Source: Antennarius striatus (Eukaryota; Chordata; Actinopteri; Lophiiformes; Antennariidae). From it: a stretch of 64,000 nucleotides of DNA. The DNA lies in NCBI RefSeq assembly GCF_040054535.1, contig NC_090794.1:511001-575000 (forward strand). Direction: 5' to 3'. The position numbers were made by a program, and so were the translations under genes. The first letter of the stretch is position 1; every line of letters begins with the position of its first letter. Shown here piece by piece: positions 14,001-26,639 of the stretch. A model generated the notes under the pieces. The model saw nothing but the letters and a program-made list of their open reading frames with translations. It did no database searches and was not told the DNA's origin.

Positions 14001-17000
14001 AGAGACACACAACACCAGTCCAGAGACACAACACCAGTCTAGAGACACACAACACCATTCTAGAGACACACAACACCAGTCCAGAGACACAACACCAGTC
14101 TAGAGACACACAACACCAGTCTAGAGACACACAACACCATTCTAGAGACACACAACACCAGTCTAGAGACACACAGCACCAGTCTAGAGACACAACACCA
14201 GTCTAGAGACACAAACACCAGTCTAGAGACACACAACACCAGTCTAGAGACACACAACACCAGTCTAGAGACACAACACCAGTCTAGAGACACAACACCA
14301 GTCTAGAGACACACAACACCAGTCTAGAGACACACAACACCAGTCTAGAGACACACAACACCAGTGTAGAGACACAACACCAGTCTAGAGACACAACACC
14401 AGTCTAGAGACACACAACACCAGTCTAGAGACACACAACACCAGTGTAGAGACACAACACCAGTCTAGAGACACAACACTAGTCTAGAGACACAACACCA
14501 GTCTAGAGACACACAACACCAGTCTACAGACACACAACACCATTCTAGAGACACACAACACCAGTCCAGAGACACAACACCAGTCTAGAGACACACAACA
14601 CCAGTCTAGAGACACACAACACCATTCTAGAGACACACAACACCAGTCCAGAGACACAACACCAGTCTAGAGACACACAACACCAGTCTAGAGACACACA
14701 ACACCATTCTAGAGACACACAACACCAGTCCAGAGACACAACACCAGTCTAGAGACACACAACACCATTCTAGAGACACACAACACCAGTCCAGAGACAC
14801 AACACCAGTCTAGAGACACACAACACCAGTCTAGAGACACACAACACCATTCTAGAGACACACAACACCAGTCTAGAGACACACAGCACCAGTCTAGAGA
14901 CACAACACCAGTCTAGAGACACAAACACCAGTCTAGAGACACACAACACCAGTCTAGAGACACACAACACCAGTCTAGAGACACAACACCAGTCTAGAGA
15001 CACAACACCAGTCTAGAGACACACAACACCAGTCTAGAGACACACAACACCAGTCTAGAGACACACAACACCAGTGTAGAGACACAACACCAGTCTAGAG
15101 ACACAACACCAGTCTAGAGACACACAACACCAGTCTACAGACACACAACACCATTCTAGAGACACACAACACCAGTCCAGAGACACAACACCAGTCTAGA
15201 GACACAACACCAGTCTAGAGACACACCACCAGTCTAGAGACACACAACGCCATTCCAGAGATACACAACACCAGTCCAGAGACACAACACCAGTCTAGAG
15301 ACACACAACACCAGTCTAGAGACACACAACACCAGTCTAGAGACACACAACACCAGTCCAGAGACACAACACCAGTCTAGAGACACACAACACCAGTCTA
15401 GAGACACACAACACCAGTCTAGAGACACACAACACCAGTCTAGAGACACAACACCAGTCTAGAGACACACAACACCAGTCTAGAGACACACAACGCCATT
15501 CTAGAGACACACAACACCAGTCCAGAGACACAACACCAGTCTAGAGACACACAACACCAGTCTAGAGACACACAACACCAGTCTAAAGACACACAACACC
15601 AGTCCAGAGACACAACACCAGTCTAGAGACACAGCACCAGTCTAGAGACACAACACCAGTCTAGAGACACACAACACCAGTCTAGAGACACACAACACCA
15701 TTCTAGAGACACACAACACCAGTCTAGAGACACACAACACCAGTCTAGAGACACACAACACCAGTCTAGAGACACACAACACCAGTCTAGAGACACACAA
15801 CACCAGTCTAGAGACACACAACACCATTCTAGAGACACACAACACCAGTCCAGAGACACAACACCAGTCCAGAGACACACAACACCAGTCTAGAGACACA
15901 CAACACCAGTCTAAAGACACACAACACCAGTCCAGAGACACAACACCAGTCTAGAGACACAACACCAGTCTAGAGACACAACACCAGTCTAGAGACACAC
16001 AACACCAGTCCAGAGACACAACACCAGTCTAGAGACACACAACACCAGTCTAGAGACACACAACACCAGTCTAGAGACACACAACACCAGTCTAGAGACA
16101 CACAACACCAGTCTAGAGACACACAACACCAGTCTAGAGACACACAACACCAGTCTAGAGACACACAACACCAGTCCAGAGACACAACACCAGTCCAGAG
16201 ACACAACACCAGTCTAGAGACACACAACACCAGTCTAGAGACACACAACACCAGTCTAGAGACACAACACCAGTCTAGAGACACACAACACCAGTCTAGA
16301 GACACACAACACCAGTCCAGAGACACAACACCAGTCTAGAGACACAACACCAGTCTAGAGACACACAACACCAGTCTAGAGACACACAACACCAGTCTGG
16401 AGACACACAACACCAGTCTAGAGACACATCACCAGTCTAAAGACACACAACGCCATTCTAGAGACACACAACACCAGTCCAGAGACACAACACCAGTCTA
16501 GAGACACACAACACCAGTCTAGAGACACACAACACCAGTCTAAAGACACACAACACCAGTCTGGAGACACACAACACCAGTCTAGAGACACATCACCAGT
16601 CTAAAGACACACAACGCCATTCTAGAGACACACAACACCAGTCCAGAGACACAACACCAGTCTAGAGACACACAACACCAGTCTAGAGACACACAACACC
16701 AGTCTAAAGACACACAACACCAGTCCAGAGACACAACACCAGTCTAGAGACACAACACCAGTCTAGAGACACACAACACCAGTCCAGAGACACAACACCA
16801 GTCTAGAGACACACAACACCAGTCTAGAGACACACAACACCAGTCTAGAGACACACAACACCAGTCTAGAGACACACAACACCAGTCCAGAGACACAACA
16901 CCAGTCCAGAGACACAACACCAGTCTAGAGACACACAACACCAGTCTAGAGACACACAACACCATTCTAGAGACACACAACACCAGTCCAGAGACACAAC

Positions 17001-19284
17001 ACCAGTCTAGAGACACACAACACCAGTCTAGAGACACACAACACCAGTCTAAAGACACACAACACCAGTCCAGAGACAGAACACCAGTCTAGAGACACAA
17101 CACCAGTCTAGAGACACAACACCATTCTAGAGACACACAACACCAGTCCAGAGACACAACACCAGTCTAGAGACACACAACACCAGTCTAGAGACACACA
17201 ACACCAGTCTAGAGACGCACAACACCAGTCTACAGAGACACAACACCAGTCTAGAGACACAACACCAGTCTAGAGACACACAACACCAGTCTAGAGAGAC
17301 ACAACACCAGTCTAGAGACACAACACCAGTCTAGAGACACAACACCAGTCTAGAGACACACAACAACAGTCTAGAGACACACAACACCAGTCTAAAGACA
17401 CACAACACCAGTCTAGAGACACACAACACCAGTCTAGAGACACACAACACCAGTCTAGAGACACAACACCAGTCTAGAGACACACAACACCAGTCTAGAG
17501 ACACACAACACCAGTCTAGAGAGACACAACACCAGTCTAGAGACACAACACCAGTCTAGAGACACAACACCAGTCTAGAGACACACAACACCAGTCTAGA
17601 GACACAACACCAGTCTAGAGACACACAACACCAGTCTAGAGACACACAACACCAGTCTAGAGACACACAACGCCAGTCTAGAGACACACAACACCAGTCT
17701 AGAGACACAACACCAGTCTAGAGACACAACACCAGTCTAGAGACACACAACACCAGTCTAGAGACACAACACCAGTCTAGAGACACAACACCAGTCTAGA
17801 GACACAACACCAGTCTAGAGACACAACACCAGTCTAGAGACACAACACCAGTCTAGAGACGCACAACACCAGTCTACAGACACACAACACCAGTCTAGAG
17901 ACACAACACCAGTCTAGAGACACACAACACCAGTCTAGAGACACACAACACTAGTCTAGAGACACAACACCAGTCTAGAGACACAACACCAGTCTAGAGA
18001 CACACAACACCAGTCTAGAGACACAACACCAGTCTAGAGACACACAACACCAGTCTAGAGACACACAACACCAGTCTAGAGACACACAACACCAGTCTAG
18101 AGACAAACAACACCAGTCTAGAGACACAACACGAGTCTAGAGACACACAACAACAGTCTAGAGACACACAACACCAGTCTAAAGACACACAACACCAGTC
18201 TAGAGACACACAACACCAGTCTAGAGACACACAACACCAGTCTAGAGACACAACACCAGTCTAGAGACACACAACACCAGTCTAGAGACACACAACACCA
18301 GTCTAGAGACACAACACCAGTCTAGAGACACACAACACCAGTCTAGAGACACACAACACCAGTCTAGAGACACACAACACCATTCTAGAGACACACAACA
18401 CCAGTCTAGAGACACACAACACCAGTCTAGAGACACAACACCAGTCTAGAGACACACAACACCAGTCTAGAGACACACAACACCAGTCTAGAGACACAAC
18501 ACCAGTCTAGAGACACACAACACCAGTCTAGAGACACACAACACCAGTCTAGAGACACAACACCAGTCTAGAGACACACAACACCAGTCTAGAGACACAC
18601 AACACCAGTCTAGAGACACACAACACCAGTGTAGAGACACAACACCAGTCTAGAGACACACAACACCAGTCTAGAGACACACAACACCAGTCTAGAGACA
18701 CACAACACCAGTCTAGAGACACACAACACCAGTCTAGAGACACACAACACCAGTCTAGAGACACAACACCAGTCTAGAGACACACAACACCAGTCTAGAG
18801 ACACACACCATTCTAGAGACACACAACACCAGTCCAGAGACACAACACCAGTCTAGAGACACACAACACCAGTCGAGAGACACAACACCAGTCTAGAGAC
18901 ACACAACGCCAGTCTAGAGACACAACACCAGTCTAGAGACACAACACCAGTCTAGAGACACACAACACCAGTCTAGAGACACACAACACCAGTCTAGAGA
19001 CACACAACACCATTCTAGAGACACACAACACCAGTCCAGAGACACAACACCAGTCTAGAGACACACAACACCAGTCTAGAGACACACAACACCATTCTAG
19101 AGACACACAACACCAGTCCAGAGACACAACACCAGTCTAGAGACACACAACACCAGTCTAGAGACACACAACACCATTCTAGAGACACACAACACCAGTC
19201 CAGAGACACAACACCAGTCTAGAGACACACAACACCAGTCTAGAGACACACAACACCAGTCTACAGACACACAACACTAGTCTA
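11057..19284. repeat. 8.2 kb minisatellite array, 19/21-bp units
   Basis: About 400 copies of a unit with core ACACCAGTCTAGAGACAC. Two lengths alternate because an AC dinucleotide is present or absent. Variants include CATTCTAGAG, CAGTCCAGAG, CAGTCTACAG and CAACAGTCTAG. Most units contain TCTAGA. Ordered sets of variants recur, for example 13835-14293 again at 14545-15003, a 710-bp shift. Reading frames of up to about 118 codons across it are repeat artefacts. The right end abuts a retroelement fragment. Confidence 0.98.
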
Positions 19285-19299
19285 CAAACATGTCCTCTA

Positions 19300-19418
19300 G
19301 TGAAAGAGGACATGAAGGTAGTTGGTGTGAGAGAAGAGGATGAGAAGACAGGGTTAGATGGAGGACACTGATTGGCTGTGGAGACCCTGAAGGGAAAAGC
19401 CCAAAGGAGAAGAAGAAG
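19300..19418 (+). mobile_element. 3' end fragment of an RTE-like non-LTR retrotransposon, copy 1
   Basis: About 119 bp, nearly identical to 59267-59385. That copy encodes the typical C-terminus of RTE-type reverse transcriptases (RPRGRPKRRFMDVV). Here only the end of the ORF and the 3' tail with GAAGAAGAAG remain. It lies directly beside the 8.2 kb minisatellite. Confidence 0.75.
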
Positions 19419-19419
19419 T

Positions 19420-19899
19420 CTATGACAACCTTTTTGGAGCTCAAAATCAATTTGATGATCATGTTTTTGGTTTTTCTGTGCAATAAAATACATTTTGTTC
19501 CATTTTCGAATTTGACTTTCTATTTTGCCCCAATATGTCAACATAATAAGTTATAGGGAAATAAAATCTTTCTCTTCATGTAGCTGAAGTTGTGCTGCAG
19601 ATAAACATACCAAGCATGAGTATGTTAACTCACTTTAATGTGGTAATAGACAAATATCAAAGGTACCAAAAAACCCGGCAAAAATAGGCCAGGGCTGTAA
19701 GGGTTAAATCACACAAACGTGTGAGACAGTGACACCCAGTGTTTGTGAACAATACAGAAAGAACAGAATCTTCACCTGTAAATTCCAGAGCGCTACAGGG
19801 TAGACACAGGTAACGGTGTGATCAGCATACATGTAGATGTGTCCACACGTTTAACCCTGTAGGCCGTCTGTCTCCGTGAGGGCCCTCACGTGTGGGCCC
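19420..19899. other. Unassigned sequence 3' of the zinc-finger exon
   Basis: Moderately AT-rich unique-looking DNA. An AATAAA on the plus strand and possible 3' untranslated sequence of the zinc-finger gene on the minus strand are the only items. A three-copy GGGCCCTCACGTGT repeat ends at the stop codon region near 19.9 kb. Confidence 0.5.
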
Positions 19900-20615
19900 T
19901 CACGTGTGGGCCCTCACCTGTTGAGTCAAGCTGCTTTGTTGTGTGAAACGTCTCCCATAGGTTTCACACCTGTGAGGCCTCTCACCTGTGTGGACTCTTG
20001 TGTGTATCCTCACTTCACTATTGAACCTAAACTCTTTCCCACACGTTTCACACCTGTGGGCTTCGTTTGTGTGGATCTCCATGTGGCCTCTCCACCCACT
20101 GCGTCGGACGTACCCCCTCTGACATACTGGACAAACGTACAGCTGCTTCCTGGTGTCACCTGTTCTCTGGGACTGAAACGGAGACTCAACCTCAGCTTCT
20201 GTTCTTCTTGTTTCTCCTCTCTCCTCACGGCTGATGGACACATGAGAGCTGTTAGAGATCAGAAGGTCAATGTTTGCTGCTCCCACCACAGAGCTGATCA
20301 CCGCCAGCTGGACAACAGACTCTGTCTGTGCTGCACCATCTTCAGCTTTCATGAGCACCGTCTGGTCTCCACTCTGGTCACTTTCCTCATGAGTAGGAGC
20401 CTCTGGTTCCTCTTTCAGGTGGAGAACCTCTGGTTCCTCTTTCAGGTGGAGAACCTCTGGTTCCTCTTTCAGGTGGAGAACCTCTGGTTCCTCTTTCAGG
20501 TGGAGAAACTCTGGTTCCTCTTGGTCCACGATGGACTTCACCTCCTGGCTCCAGAGCTGCTGGTCAGCAGGAACCTCCACCTCCTCCTCCTTGCAGACAT
20601 GATGCTGTGGACCAT
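19900..20615 (-). CDS. C2H2 zinc-finger protein, last exon (third finger decayed)
   Basis: A phase-1 exon follows a CCCTCCAG acceptor at 20616. It begins (D)GPQHHVCKEEEVEVPADQQ, the start of the last exon of many fish zinc-finger genes. Four tandem 9-residue repeats (EEPEVLHLK type, 27 bp each) follow, then an acidic linker and the fingers near the C-terminus. Finger 1 (CPVC...H...H) and finger 2 (CETCGKEF...H...H) are complete, joined by an atypical linker TNEAHRC. In finger 3 the second Cys is Tyr (CETYGRRF) and the first His position is Gln. Fish relatives usually carry more fingers, so this may be a truncated gene or young pseudogene. The 5' exons were not identified. It would be nuclear and DNA-binding; the target is unknown. 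Confidence 0.7.
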
Positions 20616-23000
20616 CTGGAGGGACAACAACAGGAGCATCACGTTACCGTGACTACAAACTAATCCCAGGACACAAACGTAGACATGAAGGAACTCAGTT
20701 ACGTTTGTTAAAATATGGATGAATCTTCAACCTGGGTGTAGAAATAAGATCTACAGTAGAGACGTTTGAAGAACACCACATCAGGTGATTGGATCCAGTT
20801 CAGCTGGACCTACAGAAATGGAGGGAACTGCCCTCTTCATTGACTGGAGGAGTCAACAATGTTCCCCTAAGGTTCTACTCCATTGTGTTCCGATTACGAT
20901 TCCTAAGAGTTCCTCTAAAGTTAGAGTCAAATGTTTAACTTAGCAGGCTCCAAACGCCACGGGGGACCGAGTCCTCCTGATGTTGGACCGTACCACCTAG
21001 CAGCCCAGTGTGGTTCCGTAAGGTGCTGTCACATGTGAGGACACGGGAATACAGCGGCTGCACATCGGACAACACTTGATCAAAATGTCCCACTGGAGGT
21101 GTGGCCTGGAAACCAGCTCCTTCAGCTTTCACTAAGAACTCCACAGTTTTAGTTCTTTCAGTGACCACAGGTTCACGTACCTCACTGCTCCGCCATACTC
21201 CCCTCTGGGACAATCCCAACATCCCTCACCTGTGTGCTACCTGTGTGCTACCTGTGTGCTACCTGTGTGCTACCTGTGTGCTACCTGTGTGCTACCTGTG
21301 TGCTACCTGTGTGCTACCTCACCAGATAGCACACAGAGGAAAACAAACGAATGGCTGCACTGGACTCGCTGACTACATTGTAGTTTCCTGTCACTTCTTC
21401 TGCGGCCGATGAAGAAGAATCCCTGGGGTCAGCAGCGCCCCCTACCATGAGGCAGGAGAACTGCGTGCCTTGTCCCAGCGGTTTGAGGACCGCTCAACTC
21501 CAGACAGACGTTACACACAAGCAGGTGTTGACAAAAAATACTGTACATTATATACATTAGCTAAATTATGGGAATCTAGTTCATAGATCAAACATGTTTG
21601 AACATTTTAATAGCGACATATAGAGTTAGCATTACGGTCTGTTTAGCTACCAGCACAGCTGGTGGGGTCATTGGTCGATCTAGTTCAGCAGTAAATGCAA
21701 AAATTCAGCGATTTTGAGTAACAATAACCTAAAATTGGTGACTTTAACAGAAAAAACTTTATAATACACACCACTGCACAAATATAAGCATTTAATTTAT
21801 AGCTTACATTTTTCATTATTTTCCTTTCTGAAGGCAGGTGTGTCCGTGTGTCACCTGACCGCACGTCAGACCACGTGTTCAGTGCACCTGTCCCGTGAGG
21901 CTGCAGCCCGGCCTCCGGGCACAGCTCCAGCAGGGGGCGCTGGTTTCTCTCTCCGTTCTTGACGAGCAGCTGTTAGTCCATCATGAACAGAAGCCCCCCG
22001 AGGGTCACGTGACGACATGTCGTCACTGGGGTAACTACCACACAAAGTGGTCTGAACCCCGACCTCCACTCATCCAGGACCGTCAAGCTAACGCCGCCAA
22101 ACGGACTTCACTTCCGCTTGTTGTCCCCCAGAAAAACCTCCGACCAGGAACCCGTCCGGGTTCAGTTCCGCCCCAGCTGGCGGTATCCTTCAGAATCCAC
22201 TTCCCTTCATTCCCCGTTTCCCCCGGGACTGGGGAGTCGTGGACTCACTCACAGTTAAATCGATTGACACTGAAGGACTGTTGTTCTCCAGAAACTCTGG
22301 TTCTTCGTCATCCTTCGCTGCGTTCGTTAATCTGGGGCGGTGAGAACGTTGGTCACGGAAAAAAAACTGGAAACAGATGAAAAGTTCCTCCAAGTTTTAT
22401 TACAGAAATTTGTGGGCACAGAAGTGTGACAGGTGAACCCTAACACACACACACACACACACACACACTCATATCCATTCTAGTAGGTGTCCACTGAACA
22501 TGGGGTGATCTGACTCATCCTATCAGAAGGTAACAACTCCAGGTGTTCTCCATGTTCTCACTTTGTGACGCCTGCCTCATGTTCTGTGGGGGCCCAGTCT
22601 GCTGTCTAGCAGCTGCAGGATTATCTCAAGGACATGTGTCTGCACCACAAAACACCTCAGTCAGAGGTCACATTTAGGGAGGTTCTAATTCATCGTGTTG
22701 TCTGCAAGGTAAAGATGGTTTAACATGACCGTTATCAAAGTGATTCATCATATGTGTACATCAACATGATCCAAAGTAGTTTAATCCATCAGCTGGACTC
22801 ATAGATCTTTGAGGATTTTTATGACTTTGATTTCCACAGAACTTTGATGCTGAAGACCGTCATGAAGAATCACCAGTGAAAGACGCATCTCAGAACATCT
22901 CATTGGTGTCTTCTGGTCCAATCACATCGTGACAGGTTTTCAGCCGCTTCCTCTCGCTGGAGCTTGTTTCTGTAAACACACCTAAATGAATTGTTATGGT

Positions 23001-23034
<34 letters not shown>

Positions 23035-24328
23035 TTAGATGAGTTTAAGTGTGTGGAAATTTACTGACACAGTGATAGAAAAGTTTATTGCATGATTAAA
23101 ACTACTAATGCAGCCAAGAAAACTAATGAATAGCATGTATTCAAATCTCTCCAGAACTCACACCAGTCATGTTTTGTTTATTTCTGGTTTCCTTGAATCG
23201 ACCCCCTGACCTCTGTGGTTGCCATGGCAGCAGGACACTGCCTGACGCTCAGCTGAGTCCACGACACTCCAGCTAGAACCTCAACACGGGAGCAGGACCC
23301 AGGAACAGAGGTGGCCTTGTTCACCTGGGTGAAGGTGAGCGCTGTCCACTTCCTGTGTGGACACTGTGTACACGCCTACTTCCTGTGGGCGTGTACACAG
23401 GACCCACCTGGAGCCTGAGGGCGTGGTCCTCCTGGTCCCAAACAAGACCTGGAGCCCCCCCCCCCCACAGGACAGTGTGACGCCCCTGAGGAGCCCCGCC
23501 CCCTAACGCTCTGCTGCCGCACAAAACGGCTTCCTGTCGTTGATCTGGTCCTAAAGGTCGTCCCCAGGCGACCCCCTCGGGTGACCCGTTATCAGTTAAA
23601 GGTTCCTCTGGTCTCCAGGCAACCGACACCTGGGGGGGTTAGGGTCAGGGTGGGGGGGACACACAAAGAGATAGCAACTAACAGCTAACATCAAACAGTT
23701 AGCTGCTAATAGCTAATATGTAGCAGCTAACAGCAGCTAATACCAAAGGTCTTCAGGACGACAGGAACAAAGTCTGGTTACCGTGGTAACAAAACTCAAT
23801 CAAATGATACAAGATGCTTCATTTTACTCAGAACCAGCTGAACCGGGTCGGTTCTGAACGGGACCGGCTGCACCGGGGGGTCCTGAACCCCACGCAGTAA
23901 TGAATATATCTCATTGTGTTCAGAGACACTCTGAAGTCCTGAAGTCAGTGAACGCCTCGTGTAGAACAGCTGAATTTAAAGGATCTGATTGGAGGAGGCT
24001 CACGTTTTATTTGACATCCAAAGCAGAACAAACTTTAGAGCGGAGATAGAATCCAGCTGAGCGCTGCTTCATCGCTCCTCTTCATCAGTCCTGGGACAAA
24101 CACGGAGCCCCGCCCAGCAGGGGGGCTGGAGTCTGAACTGGTTTAGTGTCTGTCAGCAGTGGGCTGGGGCTGGTGGTGCGTTCAGGGCCCCTCCAGGCGC
24201 TCAGCAGCGGGGGTCTCCACAGAGTTCTGGTGCCTCTGACGTCACACCTGCAGGCCTCACCTGATCCTGGCCTCACCTGATCCTGGCCCCTGAGGGCCGC
24301 CGGCGCCCCCCCCGGCGGTGGCTGCTGG
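20616..24328. other. Stretch without an identified gene
   Basis: Short ORFs at 21.9-22.4 and 23.3-23.6 kb could be 5' exons of the zinc-finger gene but do not match the usual first-exon pattern. CA/GT tracts lie near 22442 and 23007. An 11-bp repeat lies at 21230-21317. Nothing else is supported. Confidence 0.5.
21230..21317. repeat. 11-bp tandem repeat CTGTGTGCTAC, eight copies
   Basis: Eight perfect copies, 88 bp. Confidence 0.95.
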
Positions 24329-26455
24329 TCACTCAGTCTGTCCGGCGCTCTGTGGCCCTGGGGGACCAGAACGCATCACCGTGTCAGTGAGGGCGGGAGA
24401 CGCCACCAGGTCACATGACTCAGGTCACATGACCTCTGGGTTTACCTGTGTGCAGCGCGGCCGTCCTGATCCGACTGTCCTCCAGTGTCAGGAAGCAGCC
24501 GGGGTCAGAGGTCACAGCGTCTCCTGACTCCACGTCGCAGGTCCAGACCAGGATGGGGCCCCGCCCCGCCTTCAGGTGGATCTGGACCCGGTCCTGGACC
24601 GCAAACAGAGAAGGTTCTAGAGGGATCACATGACCAGGAAACAGACTGGGGTACCCCAGAGGGGCGGGGTTACCTCAGAGGTGTGGGGTTACCTCAGAGG
24701 GGCGGGGTTACCTCAGAGGGGCGGGGTTACCTCAGAGGGGACGGGGATCTCCAGCTTGGTCTCCTCCGGGGCCTGGACCACGATGAGGGTCTGGTCCCTG
24801 AAGGCCTGCAGGCGGGTGACGTCGCCCCGGGTCACGTAGGCCGCCGTGAGAGTGGGTTAAAGAAAGGCTGACCTTACAGCGGGGAGCGCGACAGTGCAGG
24901 AGTACCCCCCCCCCCCTCGGTGAGGATATGAGGCGTCCTCCAGCTGGTCGGTCATGTGGAACAGCTGCTGGGCGCAGGTCTTGATGAGTCCGTCCAGCGT
25001 GGACTCCACCAGCTTCAGCTGCCTCAGCTCCCGCTGCAGCTTCAGCTGCTTCCTCCGCAGGAAGCTGGAGACGGGGGTGCTTCCTCTGGGGGGGTGACAG
25101 CAGGAACCGGTTTAACGCCAGGAATAGTTGAAGACAAATGAAACGATGTGTCCAGCGTACAGCTGGTTGGATGAAATGGTTCTAGTTCGTGATAAATCTG
25201 GAGTCACGTGACCTGATGACATCACCATCAGACCTGGATCCGCCACTAGAAACCACCCAAACAGGAACAGGAAGTGACTCCACTCACATCCACTTGACCC
25301 GGTGGGCGGACTCCATCTGGACCAATCGGATCCCGTCCAGGACGGCGGTGACGTCGCCCACTCGCCTGCGGCGGGTGTGCAGGCGCCGGGCGACCTCCTT
25401 CAGGTCCACGGCGCCGTCGGGGGCCTCCAGGATTAGCTGGAGGAACCCCCGGGTCAGGGCCAGCAGGGACGGCTCTGAGACACAGCAGGACAGAAACAGC
25501 TGAAGACTACCAGAGTCCAGACGATTGGCTGAGAGCGGCGGGCGTGGCCCTCACCTGGTCTGGACCCGCCCCCAGAAGGAATGGACAGGTTCTTCTGCTG
25601 CGACCTGGTGCTGGAGGAGAGAAACAGGCTTTCATTCTGGTGTTCAGTCTGGGTGGGGGTGGAGGTACCCGTTTGTTACCTGGATGACTCCGCCTCTGGC
25701 TCCACCTCCGGGGGAGTGGACACACCTCCACCTGGATCCTGGGAAGCTCCAGAAGGAGCCTCATCGTCATCATCATCTTCATCCTCATCCATCCCAAATG
25801 GCTCGTCCTCCTCACACGAGTCGGCCCCCCAGGGGTTGATCAGGCCCATCGGCCCGTCCAGGCAGGGGGGCATGATGGGAATGGCGTCGCTGGTGACCCC
25901 CTGGGGGGAGATGTCCTCCGGCAGGAAGTGGTCCTCGCAGATCAGGTGCTGCTCCGAACAGTCCTTCCTGTCCGTCTCCCTCAGCGCTGCCAGCCACACC
26001 TGAATGACGTCATCAGTGACGTAGGAAACGTGGTGAATGGAAACCTGCTGTGCGTCGTGTTTTCGGTTTCACTTTGAAAACTAAAAAAATCAACTTCCGG
26101 TCATCAAATATATTTTATCATCGATAAGTTAAACGTCTCATTTATTAAGATGGATTTTATTTCTAAAGTCTCTGACCCCGCCCCCGAGACCAACTTCCTA
26201 AGCTAGGCTAGGCTAGGCTAACTCCTGCTGACACCGCTGTGTTGATGCTAATATAGCATCATTAGCTAGCCGAACGGGACCGGGGGCCAACCGGACCCGG
26301 TTCGGGTCTCCATCCGGTCCGGTTCGGCTCCGTACCTTGATCCGGGTCGGGTCTTTGGGGAAGTTGAAGAACCTCTTCGGTGTTCTGTTCGAAAAGCTCC
26401 CCCGGTTCGGGTCCACCGTCCGGTTCGGACACCCGGTGACCGCACACTTCACCAT
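24329..26455 (-). CDS. e2f6: THAP-domain E2F6 transcription factor
   Basis: Exons: 26455-26336, 25999-25680, 25610-25555, 25474-25288, 25085-24930, 24845-24731, 24593-24446, 24357-24329; 1131 bp, 376 residues. All phases agree. Residues 1-80 form a THAP zinc finger (MVKCAVTGCPN, then FNFP, W, CSEQHLICEDHF, closing near AIP). An acidic linker with an Asp/Glu run follows. Then comes the E2F winged helix (EPSLLALTRGFLQLILEAPD, then RRRVGDVTAVLDGI, RVKWI), where family members usually have RRIYDITNVLEGI. The coiled-coil marked-box dimerisation region follows (ELRQLKLVESTLDGLIKTC, AYVTRGDV, VVQAPEETKLEIP, VQIHLKAGRGPI). The protein ends nine codons into the last exon without a pocket-protein-binding domain, as in repressor E2F6. 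It should bind DNA with a DP partner in the nucleus. The THAP-E2F6 fusion is known from zebrafish. ATG 26455 is the first Met of the THAP motif. Confidence 0.95.
24846..24929 (-). other. AT-AC (U12-type) intron in e2f6
   Basis: Read on the minus strand the 84-bp intron starts ATATCCTCA and ends TCTCAC. There is no usable AG acceptor, because an in-frame TAA lies just upstream of the exon. A branch-site-like TTTCTTTAAC at 24856-24865 differs from the U12 consensus TTCCTTAAC by one base and lies about 12 nt from the 3' splice site. Joining at these ends restores ...LEDAS-AAYVTRGDV in frame. E2F-family genes are known hosts of U12 introns. Confidence 0.88.
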
Positions 26456-26502
26456 CTTACCGGCGTCTCCTCCGCTCACACCGCAAACCGGGCTACCGGG
26501 CC

Positions 26503-26580
26503 CCGGTGTCCGTCCCCGGTGTCCGTCCCCGGTGTCCGTCCCCGGTGTCCGTCCCCGGTGTCCGTCCCCGGTGTCCGTCT
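26503..26580. repeat. 13-bp tandem repeat, six copies, in e2f6 5' region
   Basis: Six copies of CCCCGGTGTCCGT just upstream of the e2f6 start codon, probably in the 5' UTR or core promoter. Confidence 0.9.
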
Positions 26581-26593
26581 GGAGGCGCAGCGC

Positions 26594-26602
26594 GGCGGGA
26601 AA
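26594..26602 (-). promoter_or_regulatory. Consensus E2F site upstream of e2f6
   Basis: GGCGGGAAA on the plus strand is a perfect E2F site (TTTCCCGCC on the gene strand), about 140 bp upstream of the e2f6 ATG in a GC-rich block. It suggests cell-cycle control or autoregulation by E2F proteins (inference). Confidence 0.6.
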
Positions 26603-26639
26603 GAGCGTTGCGTAGCGTCCGGTTTGTTTATGTTCGGCT

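Noticed and set aside
11057..19284. Regular short repeats suggesting a CRISPR array, and long Cys/Trp-rich reading frames
   Set aside because: There are no unique spacers, only direct head-to-tail units with point variants. The frames arise from the 21-bp unit being a multiple of three. The setting is a vertebrate genome.
21866..22393. 5' exons for the zinc-finger gene
   Set aside because: The ORFs lack the usual first-exon pattern and no phase-1 donor fits convincingly.
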